The notes beneath the pieces are model-generated. The model did not search any database. It was not told the origin of the DNA and saw only the letters and a program-made list of their open reading frames with translations. A stretch of 64,000 nt of DNA from Rhodopirellula baltica (lineage in GTDB: Bacteria; Planctomycetota; Planctomycetia; Pirellulales; Pirellulaceae): assembly GCA_002901265.1 (NCBI GenBank), contig PPHI01000089.1, forward strand, positions 1 through 64,000, given 5' to 3'. This document shows, one piece after another, positions 26,076-34,962 of this stretch (position 1 is the first letter of the stretch; each line of letters starts with the position of its first letter). The position numbers and the translations under genes are program-made.

Positions 26076-28961
26076 ATGCGATACACCACTTTCATTGCGA
26101 CGCTCATCGCCTCGGGACTGCTCGTCGGATCATCATCGACGGCTAGCGAATTGGACTTTTCCCGAGACGTGTTGCCGATTTTGTCCGACAAGTGTTTTGC
26201 CTGTCATGGCCCGGACACCGACGACGGATTACTGAGGCTCGATACCGCCGACTTCGCGTACGAAGATCTTGGCGGCTATCGCGCCGTTGATCCTGATACG
26301 CCAAACGATAGCGAGCTGCTGCAGCGGATCCAATCGAACGATGATCCTATGCCGCCGGTCGATGCCGACAAGCAATTGACTGACAAAGAACGCGAAACAC
26401 TGGCTGAGTGGGTTTTGCAGGGTGGGTCCTACGGTGTCCATTGGGCATTCGTTCCGCCAACGGCGTCAGGCCGACTCGACAAACACGAAGAATGCTCGGT
26501 CGACGTGTTCATCGAGCAGCAATTGAACGAACACAATCTCGAATTTGCTCCCGAAGCCGATCGGCGAACGTTGGCTCGGCGTGCGGCGTTAGTTTTGACT
26601 GGCCTGCCACCGGAGTCCAACCAGCTGGAAAAGTACCTCACCAGCGACAAGGACAACGCGTTTGAAGAATTCGTTGACCAACTGCTGGCGAGTCCGCGAT
26701 TTGGCGAACATCAAGCGAGGTTCTGGTTGGACGCTGTCCGGTACGGTGACACCCACGGGCTCCATCTCGATAACCGCCGCGGGATCTATCCCTACCGTGA
26801 TTGGGTGATCAAAGCGTTCAACGATAACTTACCGCTTGATCAATTCATTCAGTGGCAGCTCGCCGGTGACATGGTGGAGACAGATTCGATTGAGCCTTTG
26901 GTTGCCAGTGGCTTTGTGCGTTTGAACCCCAGCACCGGTGAAGGAGGCGCAATCGAAGAAGAGTTCCAAGCGAAGAATAGTTTCGATCGAGTGGAAACAT
27001 TGGGCACGGTGTTCCTAGGTTTGACGCTGACTTGTTCAAGATGCCATAACCACAAGTACGACCCGATCTCGCAACAGGAATACTACGAACTGCTTGCGTT
27101 CTTCAATAACACCGCTGAACCGGCTCTCGACGGGAACTCGTATACGTACGGTACGACCGTCGAGGCGCCGAGTAACCAACAACAATGGCAACATTGGACG
27201 AAGCTTGAACGTGAAGCGATTCGCTTGACCGAATCAGCCAGACAAACGGTGCGGGGCGAGGAGACCGACAGCCCGGATCGCTTGATGGAATTCGCATCCG
27301 GGCGAAAAACTGATTCTGCACCGGTATGCTTTGTCTCCGACGCGATTCGGTCCGATGCAGGCCCACCGGCGTTTCCTAGCCAATCCTCGACCAGCGATAC
27401 CGAATGGAAGAAGCTGGAAAACTGGAACGGCAAAGTCGATGAATCGATCGAGTTGCTCGCCCACCGGAAACCGGATTGGTCGCGATGGATCGCATTTAAG
27501 GTTGACTGTGATTCGCCGCAAACGTTTGTACTCTCGTACTCCGGTGGTAGCGGAAGCGACGTGTTCCTTGATAACGAGCAAGTCGCTCAAACACGCGCCG
27601 ATGAATTGATCGATGATCGGGAGCTGCTGCTGTTGTCGGTTTCGGCAGGAACTCACGAGGTGATGGTCAAACTGGTCGGCGACGAAACAATCTCTCGGAC
27701 GGAGTTGTCCTGGCATTCGCCGTGGGCTGGTGTTTCGACCGCCGGTTGGAAACATGCATCACTTGAAAATCGACTTTGGATGATTGCCGATCCCAACGGT
27801 CCTTTCAACGAAACGCATTTCGCGCAGACAGCTCATTCGATGGCTCGGGCGATCCATCGCCTTCGCAAACAGTTCACGACGACACTGGTCGCAAAGGAAT
27901 TGCCCACGCCGCGTAACACGCACATTCTGCGTCGCGGCGAATACGACCTGCCCATTGGTGATCCGCTACAGCCTGGCGTGTTGAGCGTCCTGAACGGCTT
28001 CCCAGACGCGGCACCACGGAATCGCTTGGGGTTAGCCCAATGGATGACGTCTCCCGATAATCCGTTGCCGTCACGCGTACTCGTGAACCGAATGTGGCAG
28101 CGTGTCTTTGGGGCTGCCTTGGTCCGTACGCCAGAAGATTTTGGTGTTCAAGGCGAATACCCTACGCATCCCGATCTGCTCGATTGGTTGGCGATTGAGC
28201 TGCAGCAAAGCGGTTGGGATTTTAAACACATGATGCGGTTGTTGGTCACCAGCCAAACCTTTCGACAGGATTCAACTTGGCGTGACGACGCGAACGATCC
28301 GGAAAATCGTTTGTTCGCTCGCGGTCCCGCATTTCGATTGGATGCTGAGGTCATTCGTGACATTGGACTTTGGGCCAGTGGCCTGCTCGATCCGACCATG
28401 GGCGGCGAAGGGATCAAACCCTATCAACCGGAAGGGATGTGGAAGGCCCTCGCACACCCGGCGAGCAACACTCGCCATTATGAACCGGACCAGGGGCAAC
28501 GTCTTTATCGACGAAGCATTTACGTTTATTGGAAACGGACCAGTCCGCATCCAATGATGACGTTGTTCGATGCTCCCGATCGCGAATCCAGCTGTGTGCG
28601 CCGAAGTCGTACGAATACGGCGTTGCAGTCGCTCGCGATGCTGAACGAAAGCCAACGGATGGACATGGCGCGGGCACTTGCGGGACGCTTGCTTTCCACG
28701 TGTGATCATGACGAAGCACGCGTGCAATTGCTCTTTGAAATCGTTGCCGCCCGACCGCCTCTGAAAAACGAATCCGACACCTGTATGGAACTGCTCGATC
28801 AGATGCGTAAGCGTTACCAAACCGATCAGGGGGCCGCAGCGGCATTGATCAAAGTTAGAACAGACGATCAACCAAGCGAACTCAATCTTGTTGAAACCGC
28901 CGCGTGGACTCAGGTAACCAGCGTCGTCTTGGCCAGCGATCTGGCAGTGATGTTGTACTAG
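26076..28961 (+). CDS. Planctomycete cytochrome C-DUF1549-DUF1553 protein
   Basis: The 961-aa product has a signal peptide, a planctomycete-type cytochrome c domain with C40-F-A-C43-H44, then DUF1549 (residues about 130-340, including PYRDWVIKAFNDNLPLDQF and LTCSRCHNHKYDP). A beta-sandwich insertion follows at about 460-550, and DUF1553 fills the C-terminal third (NRLGLAQWMTSPDNPL, MWQRVFG). The pair formed with the DUF1501 gene 41 bases downstream is a hallmark of planctomycetes. The biochemical role is not established; extracytoplasmic electron transfer linked to polysaccharide use has been proposed for such pairs. ATG 26076 was chosen because it begins the signal peptide. Confidence 0.85.
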   Translation: MRYTTFIATLIASGLLVGSSSTASELDFSRDVLPILSDKCFACHGPDTDDGLLRLDTADFAYEDLGGYRAVDPDTPNDSELLQRIQSNDDPMPPVDADKQLTDKERETLAEWVLQGGSYGVHWAFVPPTASGRLDKHEECSVDVFIEQQLNEHNLEFAPEADRRTLARRAALVLTGLPPESNQLEKYLTSDKDNAFEEFVDQLLASPRFGEHQARFWLDAVRYGDTHGLHLDNRRGIYPYRDWVIKAFNDNLPLDQFIQWQLAGDMVETDSIEPLVASGFVRLNPSTGEGGAIEEEFQAKNSFDRVETLGTVFLGLTLTCSRCHNHKYDPISQQEYYELLAFFNNTAEPALDGNSYTYGTTVEAPSNQQQWQHWTKLEREAIRLTESARQTVRGEETDSPDRLMEFASGRKTDSAPVCFVSDAIRSDAGPPAFPSQSSTSDTEWKKLENWNGKVDESIELLAHRKPDWSRWIAFKVDCDSPQTFVLSYSGGSGSDVFLDNEQVAQTRADELIDDRELLLLSVSAGTHEVMVKLVGDETISRTELSWHSPWAGVSTAGWKHASLENRLWMIADPNGPFNETHFAQTAHSMARAIHRLRKQFTTTLVAKELPTPRNTHILRRGEYDLPIGDPLQPGVLSVLNGFPDAAPRNRLGLAQWMTSPDNPLPSRVLVNRMWQRVFGAALVRTPEDFGVQGEYPTHPDLLDWLAIELQQSGWDFKHMMRLLVTSQTFRQDSTWRDDANDPENRLFARGPAFRLDAEVIRDIGLWASGLLDPTMGGEGIKPYQPEGMWKALAHPASNTRHYEPDQGQRLYRRSIYVYWKRTSPHPMMTLFDAPDRESSCVRRSRTNTALQSLAMLNESQRMDMARALAGRLLSTCDHDEARVQLLFEIVAARPPLKNESDTCMELLDQMRKRYQTDQGAAAALIKVRTDDQPSELNLVETAAWTQVTSVVLASDLAVMLY

Positions 28962-29002
28962 TGCGGCCCCGGATATGAAGCGAGTAGCAGAGTAACAGAC
29001 TG

Positions 29003-30508
29003 ATGAATCCAATCCGAGAACATGAATTGATGACCACCCGCCGACAGTTGTTTGGCCGGGGGGCATTGGGGGTGGGGACTGCCGCGTTGGCGAACCTGTT
29101 CGGAGACAGCGCACGTGCTGATCAACGTCCGACCGCCAAGGAACATGGCGGGCTGCATCACGCGCCCAAAGCAAAGAGCGTGATTTACCTGTTCATGAGT
29201 GGCGGTCCCAGCCAACTGGATTTGTGGGACTACAAACCGCTACTTGAGAAAAAGTTTAGCGAACAGTTGCCAGCTGAGATTCGAGATGGCCAGCGAATCA
29301 CCGGCATGACGGCGAATCAGCAAAATGGTTTGCCACTATGTCCTAGCAAGTACAAATTCCGAAAAGTCGACAATCAATCCGATGGTGTTTGGGTCAGCGA
29401 ATTGCTGCCTCACACGGCGACCGTTGCGAACGAGCTTTGCGTGGTACGGTCAACGTTCACCGAAGCGATTAATCATGACCCCGCGATCACGTACATTCAA
29501 ACGGGTAGCCAGGTTCCGGGCCGACCGAGCCTTGGGGCATGGCTCAGCTACGGTTTGGGGACAATGAATGAGAATTTGCCGCATTACGTTGTGATGCACG
29601 CACGCACGAACTTCGCCGAACAGAGTCTGTTCAATCGTCTGTGGGGAACCGGATTTTTACCCAGTGAACACCAAGGAATCCTGATGCGAAGCCAAGGTGA
29701 TCCGGTGTTGTACCTGAGCAATCCCGAAGGCATCAGCCACCAAGATCGCCGCAAACAGCTCGATGCACTCACGGCACTCAATCAATCCCAACATCAACGA
29801 TTCGGACATCCTGAGGTGCTCGAACGCATCAAGCAGCACGAGATGGCGTACCGAATGCAAACGTCGGTTCCGGAGTTGATGGACTGGTCCGATGAATCGG
29901 CAGAGACACTGAACTTGTACGGTGAGGATGTGAATACACCGGGGACCTTCGCGGCTTGCTGTTTAAATGCACGACGGTTGGTCGAACGTGGTGTACGCAA
30001 CGTTCAAATTTTTCATCGAGGTTGGGACGCCCACGGACGGTTGCCGACCGAACATGAATCCCAATGCAAAGACATCGATCAAGCCTGTGCGGCGCTGATC
30101 AAGGACTTGCGACGAAGAGGGCTGCTGGACGAAACGCTCGTCGTTTGGGGCGGTGAATTTGGTCGGACGGTTTATTGTCAAGGCAACCTGACCCGTGAAG
30201 ATTACGGTCGTGATCATCACCCGAGATGCTTTACAACTTGGATGGCAGGCGGAGGCGTGCGATCGGGGATCACCTACGGCCATACGGACGACTATGGATA
30301 CAACATCGCCGACTCCGACGGCGTGCCGCTCTATCCACAGCCAAGCAAAGAAAAGTGGACGCCAGGGACCATGCACATCCACGACCTCAATGCAACGATA
30401 TTGCATCTGCTTGGGATAGACCATCGAAAGCTGACGTCCCGTTACCAAGGTCGCGATTTCAGACTGACCGATATCGACGGTCATGTCTTACACGATTTGA
30501 TCGCCTAA
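29003..30508 (+). CDS. DUF1501 Tat-exported protein (sulfatase-fold)
   Basis: The 501-aa product starts with a twin-arginine signal (TTRRQLFGRGALGVGTAAL, Arg13-Arg14). DUF1501 follows: SVIYLFMSGGPSQLDLWDYKP, RSTFTEAINHDPA, WGGEFGRTVY and DYGRDHHPRCFTTW. The fold is related to alkaline phosphatase/sulfatase enzymes, with Asp and His residues likely binding metal. It is the standard partner of the upstream cytochrome-DUF1553 protein. ATG 29030 is an alternative start. Confidence 0.85.
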   Translation: MNPIREHELMTTRRQLFGRGALGVGTAALANLFGDSARADQRPTAKEHGGLHHAPKAKSVIYLFMSGGPSQLDLWDYKPLLEKKFSEQLPAEIRDGQRITGMTANQQNGLPLCPSKYKFRKVDNQSDGVWVSELLPHTATVANELCVVRSTFTEAINHDPAITYIQTGSQVPGRPSLGAWLSYGLGTMNENLPHYVVMHARTNFAEQSLFNRLWGTGFLPSEHQGILMRSQGDPVLYLSNPEGISHQDRRKQLDALTALNQSQHQRFGHPEVLERIKQHEMAYRMQTSVPELMDWSDESAETLNLYGEDVNTPGTFAACCLNARRLVERGVRNVQIFHRGWDAHGRLPTEHESQCKDIDQACAALIKDLRRRGLLDETLVVWGGEFGRTVYCQGNLTREDYGRDHHPRCFTTWMAGGGVRSGITYGHTDDYGYNIADSDGVPLYPQPSKEKWTPGTMHIHDLNATILHLLGIDHRKLTSRYQGRDFRLTDIDGHVLHDLIA

Positions 30509-30533
30509 TTTCTCTCGTTGCCGTATTGGCCGA

Positions 30534-31880
30534 TTACAACAACATGCGAGCGATGTTGATGTAAATGATGATCCCAAGGATGTCGACAATCCCGGCGACA
30601 AACGGATTGCTCATCATGGCCGGGTCCAGGCCAAGACGCTGAAAAATCAGCGGCAATGAAGCACCGAAGAAACATCCCACAAAGATGACAGCGACCAACG
30701 TGAGCGGAATCACACACGCTGCCGTCAATGAAGGAGCGAGGAAGATCGCGACGGCGTAGCCGATCAATGCGAGAAACGTGCCGAGGACGGTCGCGACGAT
30801 GATTTCTCGGCCGAGGACGCTGCGCCAATCCGAGATTTCAACTTGCCCGCTGGTCATCGCAGTGATCACCAACGTCGCGGACTGGCTGCCCGAGTTTCCG
30901 CCGGCACTGATGATCAATGGAATGAACGAAACCAGCCAAATGTAGGTGTTGAGCTCTTCGTGGTAGTGTTCGAGCGCGAACGCGGTGAGCAACGCTGCGA
31001 AGAACAGGATGATCAACCAGATGCCACGTTTCCATGACAGGGTCAACAGGCCGATTCGCAAGTAATCTTCTTCCAGCGGTTCGACCGCCGCAATTCGCTG
31101 AGCGTCTTCGGTCAGTTCTTCGCGGACAACATCGATCACGTCGTCATGGGTGATGATTCCCAGCAACTGCCGCCCGGAGTCGACAACTGGAATCGCCAAC
31201 AAGTTAAAGTGTTCGACCTTTTCGGCGACCGATTCTTGGTCTTCGTCAACTTCGGCGACGATGACATCGGTCTCCATCAGTTGCCCAATCGTTTTCTCGG
31301 GCGTGCGGAGTGACGAAACCAATTGTCGCGTTGAAACGATACCGCGAAGCAAGTGATCGTCGTCAACGACATACAGGTAGTAAATCGTTTCTAGTTCGCT
31401 CGCCTGATTGCCGAGGGCTTCGAGAGCTCCGGTGACGGTCAGCGATTCAGAGAGCATCGCGACTTCGGACGTCATCAACGCCCCGGCGGTGCCTTCGTGG
31501 TACGAGCACAGGCGTTGGATATCGCGTCGATCAGCGACTGGCAACAGCGGCAAAATCGCTTGGGCTCGCGATGGTGTCAGCTGTTGAAACAAGTCGACAC
31601 GGTCATCGGAAGGAATCCGATCGACGAGCGCAGCGACCTGCCGAGGCTCTTGCGATTGCAAAAGCTCGACTTGTCGCTGTTCGTCAAAGTAGCCAAAGAT
31701 TTCGGCACGGCGGTCTGGTTCCGCGTACTGCAGGACCGCCCACAAGTCTGTGTCCGCCAAACCCTCCATAAACTCTGCCGTGCGACCTGCGTTCAGTGCA
31801 GTGCAGAACTCCGTCAGCTCGGCCTCGTTGGTCTCGGCCAGCATTTCACGGAGTTCAGGCAGAAGGAGCGGGTTCACCAT
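30534..31880 (-). CDS. mgtE: Magnesium transporter MgtE
   Basis: The 448-aa product shows the MgtE layout: an N-terminal helical Mg2+-sensing domain (residues about 1-130), two CBS domains (about 135-255, with GALMTSEVAML and HDDVIDV) and five C-terminal transmembrane helices from about residue 285. The conserved ISAGGNSGSQSATLVIT motif is present in the pore region. It carries Mg2+ into the cell and is gated by cytosolic Mg2+. ATG 31880 overlaps the efp stop by one base (TGATG), so the two genes are cotranslated. Confidence 0.95.
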   Translation of the reverse strand: MVNPLLLPELREMLAETNEAELTEFCTALNAGRTAEFMEGLADTDLWAVLQYAEPDRRAEIFGYFDEQRQVELLQSQEPRQVAALVDRIPSDDRVDLFQQLTPSRAQAILPLLPVADRRDIQRLCSYHEGTAGALMTSEVAMLSESLTVTGALEALGNQASELETIYYLYVVDDDHLLRGIVSTRQLVSSLRTPEKTIGQLMETDVIVAEVDEDQESVAEKVEHFNLLAIPVVDSGRQLLGIITHDDVIDVVREELTEDAQRIAAVEPLEEDYLRIGLLTLSWKRGIWLIILFFAALLTAFALEHYHEELNTYIWLVSFIPLIISAGGNSGSQSATLVITAMTSGQVEISDWRSVLGREIIVATVLGTFLALIGYAVAIFLAPSLTAACVIPLTLVAVIFVGCFFGASLPLIFQRLGLDPAMMSNPFVAGIVDILGIIIYINIARMLL

Positions 31881-32449
31881 CAATTGCTGACGCGTTCGAC
31901 GTATTCGCCAGTTCGAGTGTCAACTTTGATCACGTTGCCTTGCTTGATGAAGCCTGGCACGATGAACTCGGCACCGGTTTCAACCATTGCTGGCTTGGTA
32001 ACGTTGGTCGCGGTATCACCCTTAGCACCAGGTGCGCACTCGGTGATTTCCAGTTCGACCATGACGGGAGCTTCGACAATGATTGCGTTGCCGTTGTACA
32101 ACGTCATCGTGCAGATCATGCCGTCTTTGAGGTACTTCCAGATGTCTCCGGCGACCTTTTCGGGAACTTCGTATTGCTCGAAGGTTTCCTGGTGCATGAA
32201 GACATAGTCGGGGCCTTGGCGGTAGAGGAATGAGACGTCGGTAGTTTCGACATCTGCCGATTCCAGCGAGTCACCGCCTTTGTACGTCCGATCCAGGCTT
32301 GTTCCGCGGATCAGGTTCTTCAGCTTGCATTTGTAAAGTGCGTTGCCCTTACCAGGCTTGACGAACATCATTTCCGTCATCAGGTAAGGTTCGCCATCAA
32401 TTTGGACCTTCAGCCCTTTTCGAAAATCGCTTGTGTTGTAAGTTGCCAT
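31880..32449 (-). CDS. efp: Translation elongation factor P
   Basis: The 189-aa product is a full-length three-domain EF-P. The loop FVKPGKGNALYK places Lys34 at the tip, where EpmB/EpmA beta-lysylation occurs in bacteria using that pathway. EF-P rescues ribosomes stalled at consecutive prolines. A GGAG site lies about 12 bases upstream. An EpmB-like aminomutase gene is divergent 150 bases away, which fits a Lys34 modification; epmA is not in the window. Confidence 0.95.
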   Translation of the reverse strand: MATYNTSDFRKGLKVQIDGEPYLMTEMMFVKPGKGNALYKCKLKNLIRGTSLDRTYKGGDSLESADVETTDVSFLYRQGPDYVFMHQETFEQYEVPEKVAGDIWKYLKDGMICTMTLYNGNAIIVEAPVMVELEITECAPGAKGDTATNVTKPAMVETGAEFIVPGFIKQGNVIKVDTRTGEYVERVSN

Positions 32450-32599
32450 GTTTTCGTTCGGCTCCGTTGAATTCCGTCCCGGCGAGCGTGTAGGGGAATG
32501 ATTGGCTCGGCAGTTTACCGGCCAAAACTCGTTTTGTCCTCACCAGCTTTCCGCCCTGTTTTATCCGGCAATGCCCTTTTCGTCACCGGGCCTTTAACC

Positions 32600-33649
32600 A
32601 TGTTCTCAAACGATCTTTCCACAGCGACCGAGACCGTGACATTTCGCGGGCCTCGGGCCGATCGCAACCCCGGATCATCAGTGTCCTGGCAATCGGCAAT
32701 GAAACACGCGATTCGCAGCGGCGAGGAACTGTGCCGATACGTTGGGATCGATCCGGAAACTGCAGGGGTGCTGGAAAATCGATTTCCGACGTTTGTCCCA
32801 CGTGAGCTTGCCAACCGGATCAAACGGGGGGACCCGAGCGATCCAATCTTACGTCAGGTTTTGCCGGTCACGAATGAAACCGTCGAGGCAGCGGGGTTTG
32901 TTTCCGACCCTGTCGGCGATTTGAACGCCAGTCAAACCGGCGGCGTTTTGCACAAATACCATGGTCGTGCCTTGATTGTCACTCATGGGGCCTGCGCAGT
33001 CCATTGCCGATACTGCTTTCGACGGGAGTTCCCCTACTCCGAATTGAACGCCCAAAAATCCAAGTGGGCTCCGGCACTGGACTACATTCGCAACGACGCG
33101 ACGATCGAAGAAGTCCTGCTGAGTGGCGGCGATCCGTTGACACTCTCCGACGCCAGCCTTGCAGGGCTGATCGATGAGTTGGCAGACATCGAACACGTGC
33201 AACGCGTTCGATTGCACACGCGGTTGCCGATCGTGATCCCTCAGCGTGTCACGTCAGAGTTGCTGAATCTGCTTGGCGGAACTCGACTGGGCGTTTGGAT
33301 GGTGATCCATGCCAACCATTCTCAGGAGTTTGATGCAGCAGTGGACGCTTCGATCAAGCGATTGCGATCTGAGGGCGTTACGGTACTCAACCAATCGGTC
33401 TTGTTGGCCGGGATCAATGACGACGCGGACACGTTGATCGAGCTCTCCAAAACGCTGATCAACCGTGGTGTGCAGCCATACTATTTGCATCAGCTGGACA
33501 AAGTCCGCGGTGCCAGCCACTTTTGGGTTTCGCCGCAAGAAGGCCGTCAATTGGTGCAGCAAATGCGTGAATCGCTGCCTGGATATGCGGTTCCGACCTA
33601 CGTCGTGGAAGAAGCGGGCGAACCGAGCAAAACGCCAATCGTGTCTTAG
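32600..33649 (+). CDS. epmB: Radical-SAM lysine 2,3-aminomutase, EpmB-like
   Basis: The 349-aa product has the radical SAM cluster motif C132-x3-C136-x2-C139 (ACAVHCRYCFRREFPY), the LSGGDPL block and a C-terminal GEPSKTP whose Lys344 fits the pyridoxal phosphate site of EpmB. The length and lack of a C-terminal extension fit EpmB rather than catabolic KamA. EpmB makes (R)-beta-lysine for attachment to EF-P. ATG 32600 gives a sensible N-terminus; the frame upstream to 32498 looks unconserved. It is divergent from efp. Confidence 0.8.
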   Translation: MFSNDLSTATETVTFRGPRADRNPGSSVSWQSAMKHAIRSGEELCRYVGIDPETAGVLENRFPTFVPRELANRIKRGDPSDPILRQVLPVTNETVEAAGFVSDPVGDLNASQTGGVLHKYHGRALIVTHGACAVHCRYCFRREFPYSELNAQKSKWAPALDYIRNDATIEEVLLSGGDPLTLSDASLAGLIDELADIEHVQRVRLHTRLPIVIPQRVTSELLNLLGGTRLGVWMVIHANHSQEFDAAVDASIKRLRSEGVTVLNQSVLLAGINDDADTLIELSKTLINRGVQPYYLHQLDKVRGASHFWVSPQEGRQLVQQMRESLPGYAVPTYVVEEAGEPSKTPIVS

Positions 33650-33677
33650 GAAAAGCTTGCCAGAAGCGACTCTGACG

Positions 33678-34718
33678 CTAAACGGTAGCCGCGAAATGCT
33701 CGCGAATATTTTCCAGATTCGGTGACTCGATCACTCCGATTTCGGTGATGATTGCGGTGACGAATTCAGCTGGCGTGACGTCGAACGCAGGATTCATCAC
33801 ATTCGCTTCGTCTGGAACGATCCGAGTTCCGTGTGGGCAGGCGACTTCGTCCCGATCGCGTTCTTCGATCGGGATGTCATCACCATCGATCAATTCCATG
33901 TCGAAGGTGTTGCTGGGCGCGGCAACGTAAAACGGTATGCCGTGGTGTCTGGCCAAAACCGCGACGGAATAGGTGCCAATCTTATTTGCGACATCACCGG
34001 CCGCGGTAATCCGGTCCGCGCCGACGATCACCGCTTTGATTTTGCCTTGTCGCATGAAAGCGCCCGCCATTGAATCGGTGATCACGGTGACGTCGACGCC
34101 TGCTTGAGAAAGTTCCCAGGCGGTCAATCGTCCGCCTTGCAGTAGCGGTCGTGTTTCGTCAGCGAAGACCTTGATTGCTCGTCCGGATTGGTGCAAGTGA
34201 TAGATCGGCGCGAGTGCCGTTCCCCAAGTCGACGTGGCTAACCCTCCGGCGTTGCAGTGCGTCAACACGGAGTCGACTTCGCCGAGTAAGGCTGCGCCGT
34301 TTCGCCCGATGGAGCGGCACATCTTGCGATCTTCCTCATGAATTCTTCGCGCTTCGGCGATGAGCGTTTGTTTCAATTCGGGTTCCGGCGTCGTTTCAAC
34401 CAACTCCTTCATCCGATCGAGAGCCCAGAACAAATTGACGGCGGTGGGGCGACTGGTCGCCAAAAATTCGATCGCTTCGAGGTAATCCTGCTTGGTAGCT
34501 GCGGCTCCGGGGTCGCCCGATTGTGCCAGACAAACGCCGTAGGCGGCAGCGATGCCGATGGCGGGGGCCCCACGGACAACCAGACGACGGATCGCACTAT
34601 GAGTCTGTTCGACAGTCGTACAAACCAGATACGTTAATTGCATCGGCAATTTGGTTTGATCGATTAATTCCAGCTGGTCGGTCGTGAATCGAAGCGTTTC
34701 AGGGGCGTGCATCGCCAT
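33678..34718 (-). CDS. mtnA: S-methyl-5-thioribose-1-phosphate isomerase
   Basis: The 346-aa product matches MtnA over its length: RLVVRGAPAIGIAAAYG near the N-terminus, the catalytic Cys in THCNAGGLAT and the catalytic Asp region VGADRITAAGDVANKIGTY. It converts methylthioribose-1-phosphate to methylthioribulose-1-phosphate in the methionine salvage pathway. ATG 34712 is a possible alternative start. The other salvage genes are not nearby. It converges with epmB. Confidence 0.95.
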   Translation of the reverse strand: MAMHAPETLRFTTDQLELIDQTKLPMQLTYLVCTTVEQTHSAIRRLVVRGAPAIGIAAAYGVCLAQSGDPGAAATKQDYLEAIEFLATSRPTAVNLFWALDRMKELVETTPEPELKQTLIAEARRIHEEDRKMCRSIGRNGAALLGEVDSVLTHCNAGGLATSTWGTALAPIYHLHQSGRAIKVFADETRPLLQGGRLTAWELSQAGVDVTVITDSMAGAFMRQGKIKAVIVGADRITAAGDVANKIGTYSVAVLARHHGIPFYVAAPSNTFDMELIDGDDIPIEERDRDEVACPHGTRIVPDEANVMNPAFDVTPAEFVTAIITEIGVIESPNLENIREHFAATV

Positions 34719-34770
34719 CGGTCCGGGCGTTGGAGGGATCGGTCGCCGTCGCTACATTAATGCCGTGTTA

Positions 34771-34796
34771 GATTATCAACGGTGCGGATTATCAAC
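34771..34796. repeat. Direct repeat in divergent promoter region
   Basis: GATTATCAAC occurs twice (34771-34780 and 34787-34796) with a 16-base period. It lies between the divergent mtnA and prepilin peptidase starts, so it could be a regulator binding site. Confidence 0.4.
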
Positions 34797-34962
34797 AGAC
34801 AATCGACGCCGAGACATTAGATACTCTGCCTGCAAGGATTCAAACCGCCCGTTAGTCACCGAAGCACGTTTTACTCTCGTGTGGTGGACAGCGATTGCAG
34901 ATTTACGATTCCTTTGGTGAAGATTCCCGTCTCGGGGGCAATCATTAAAGCAGGGTGATTCG

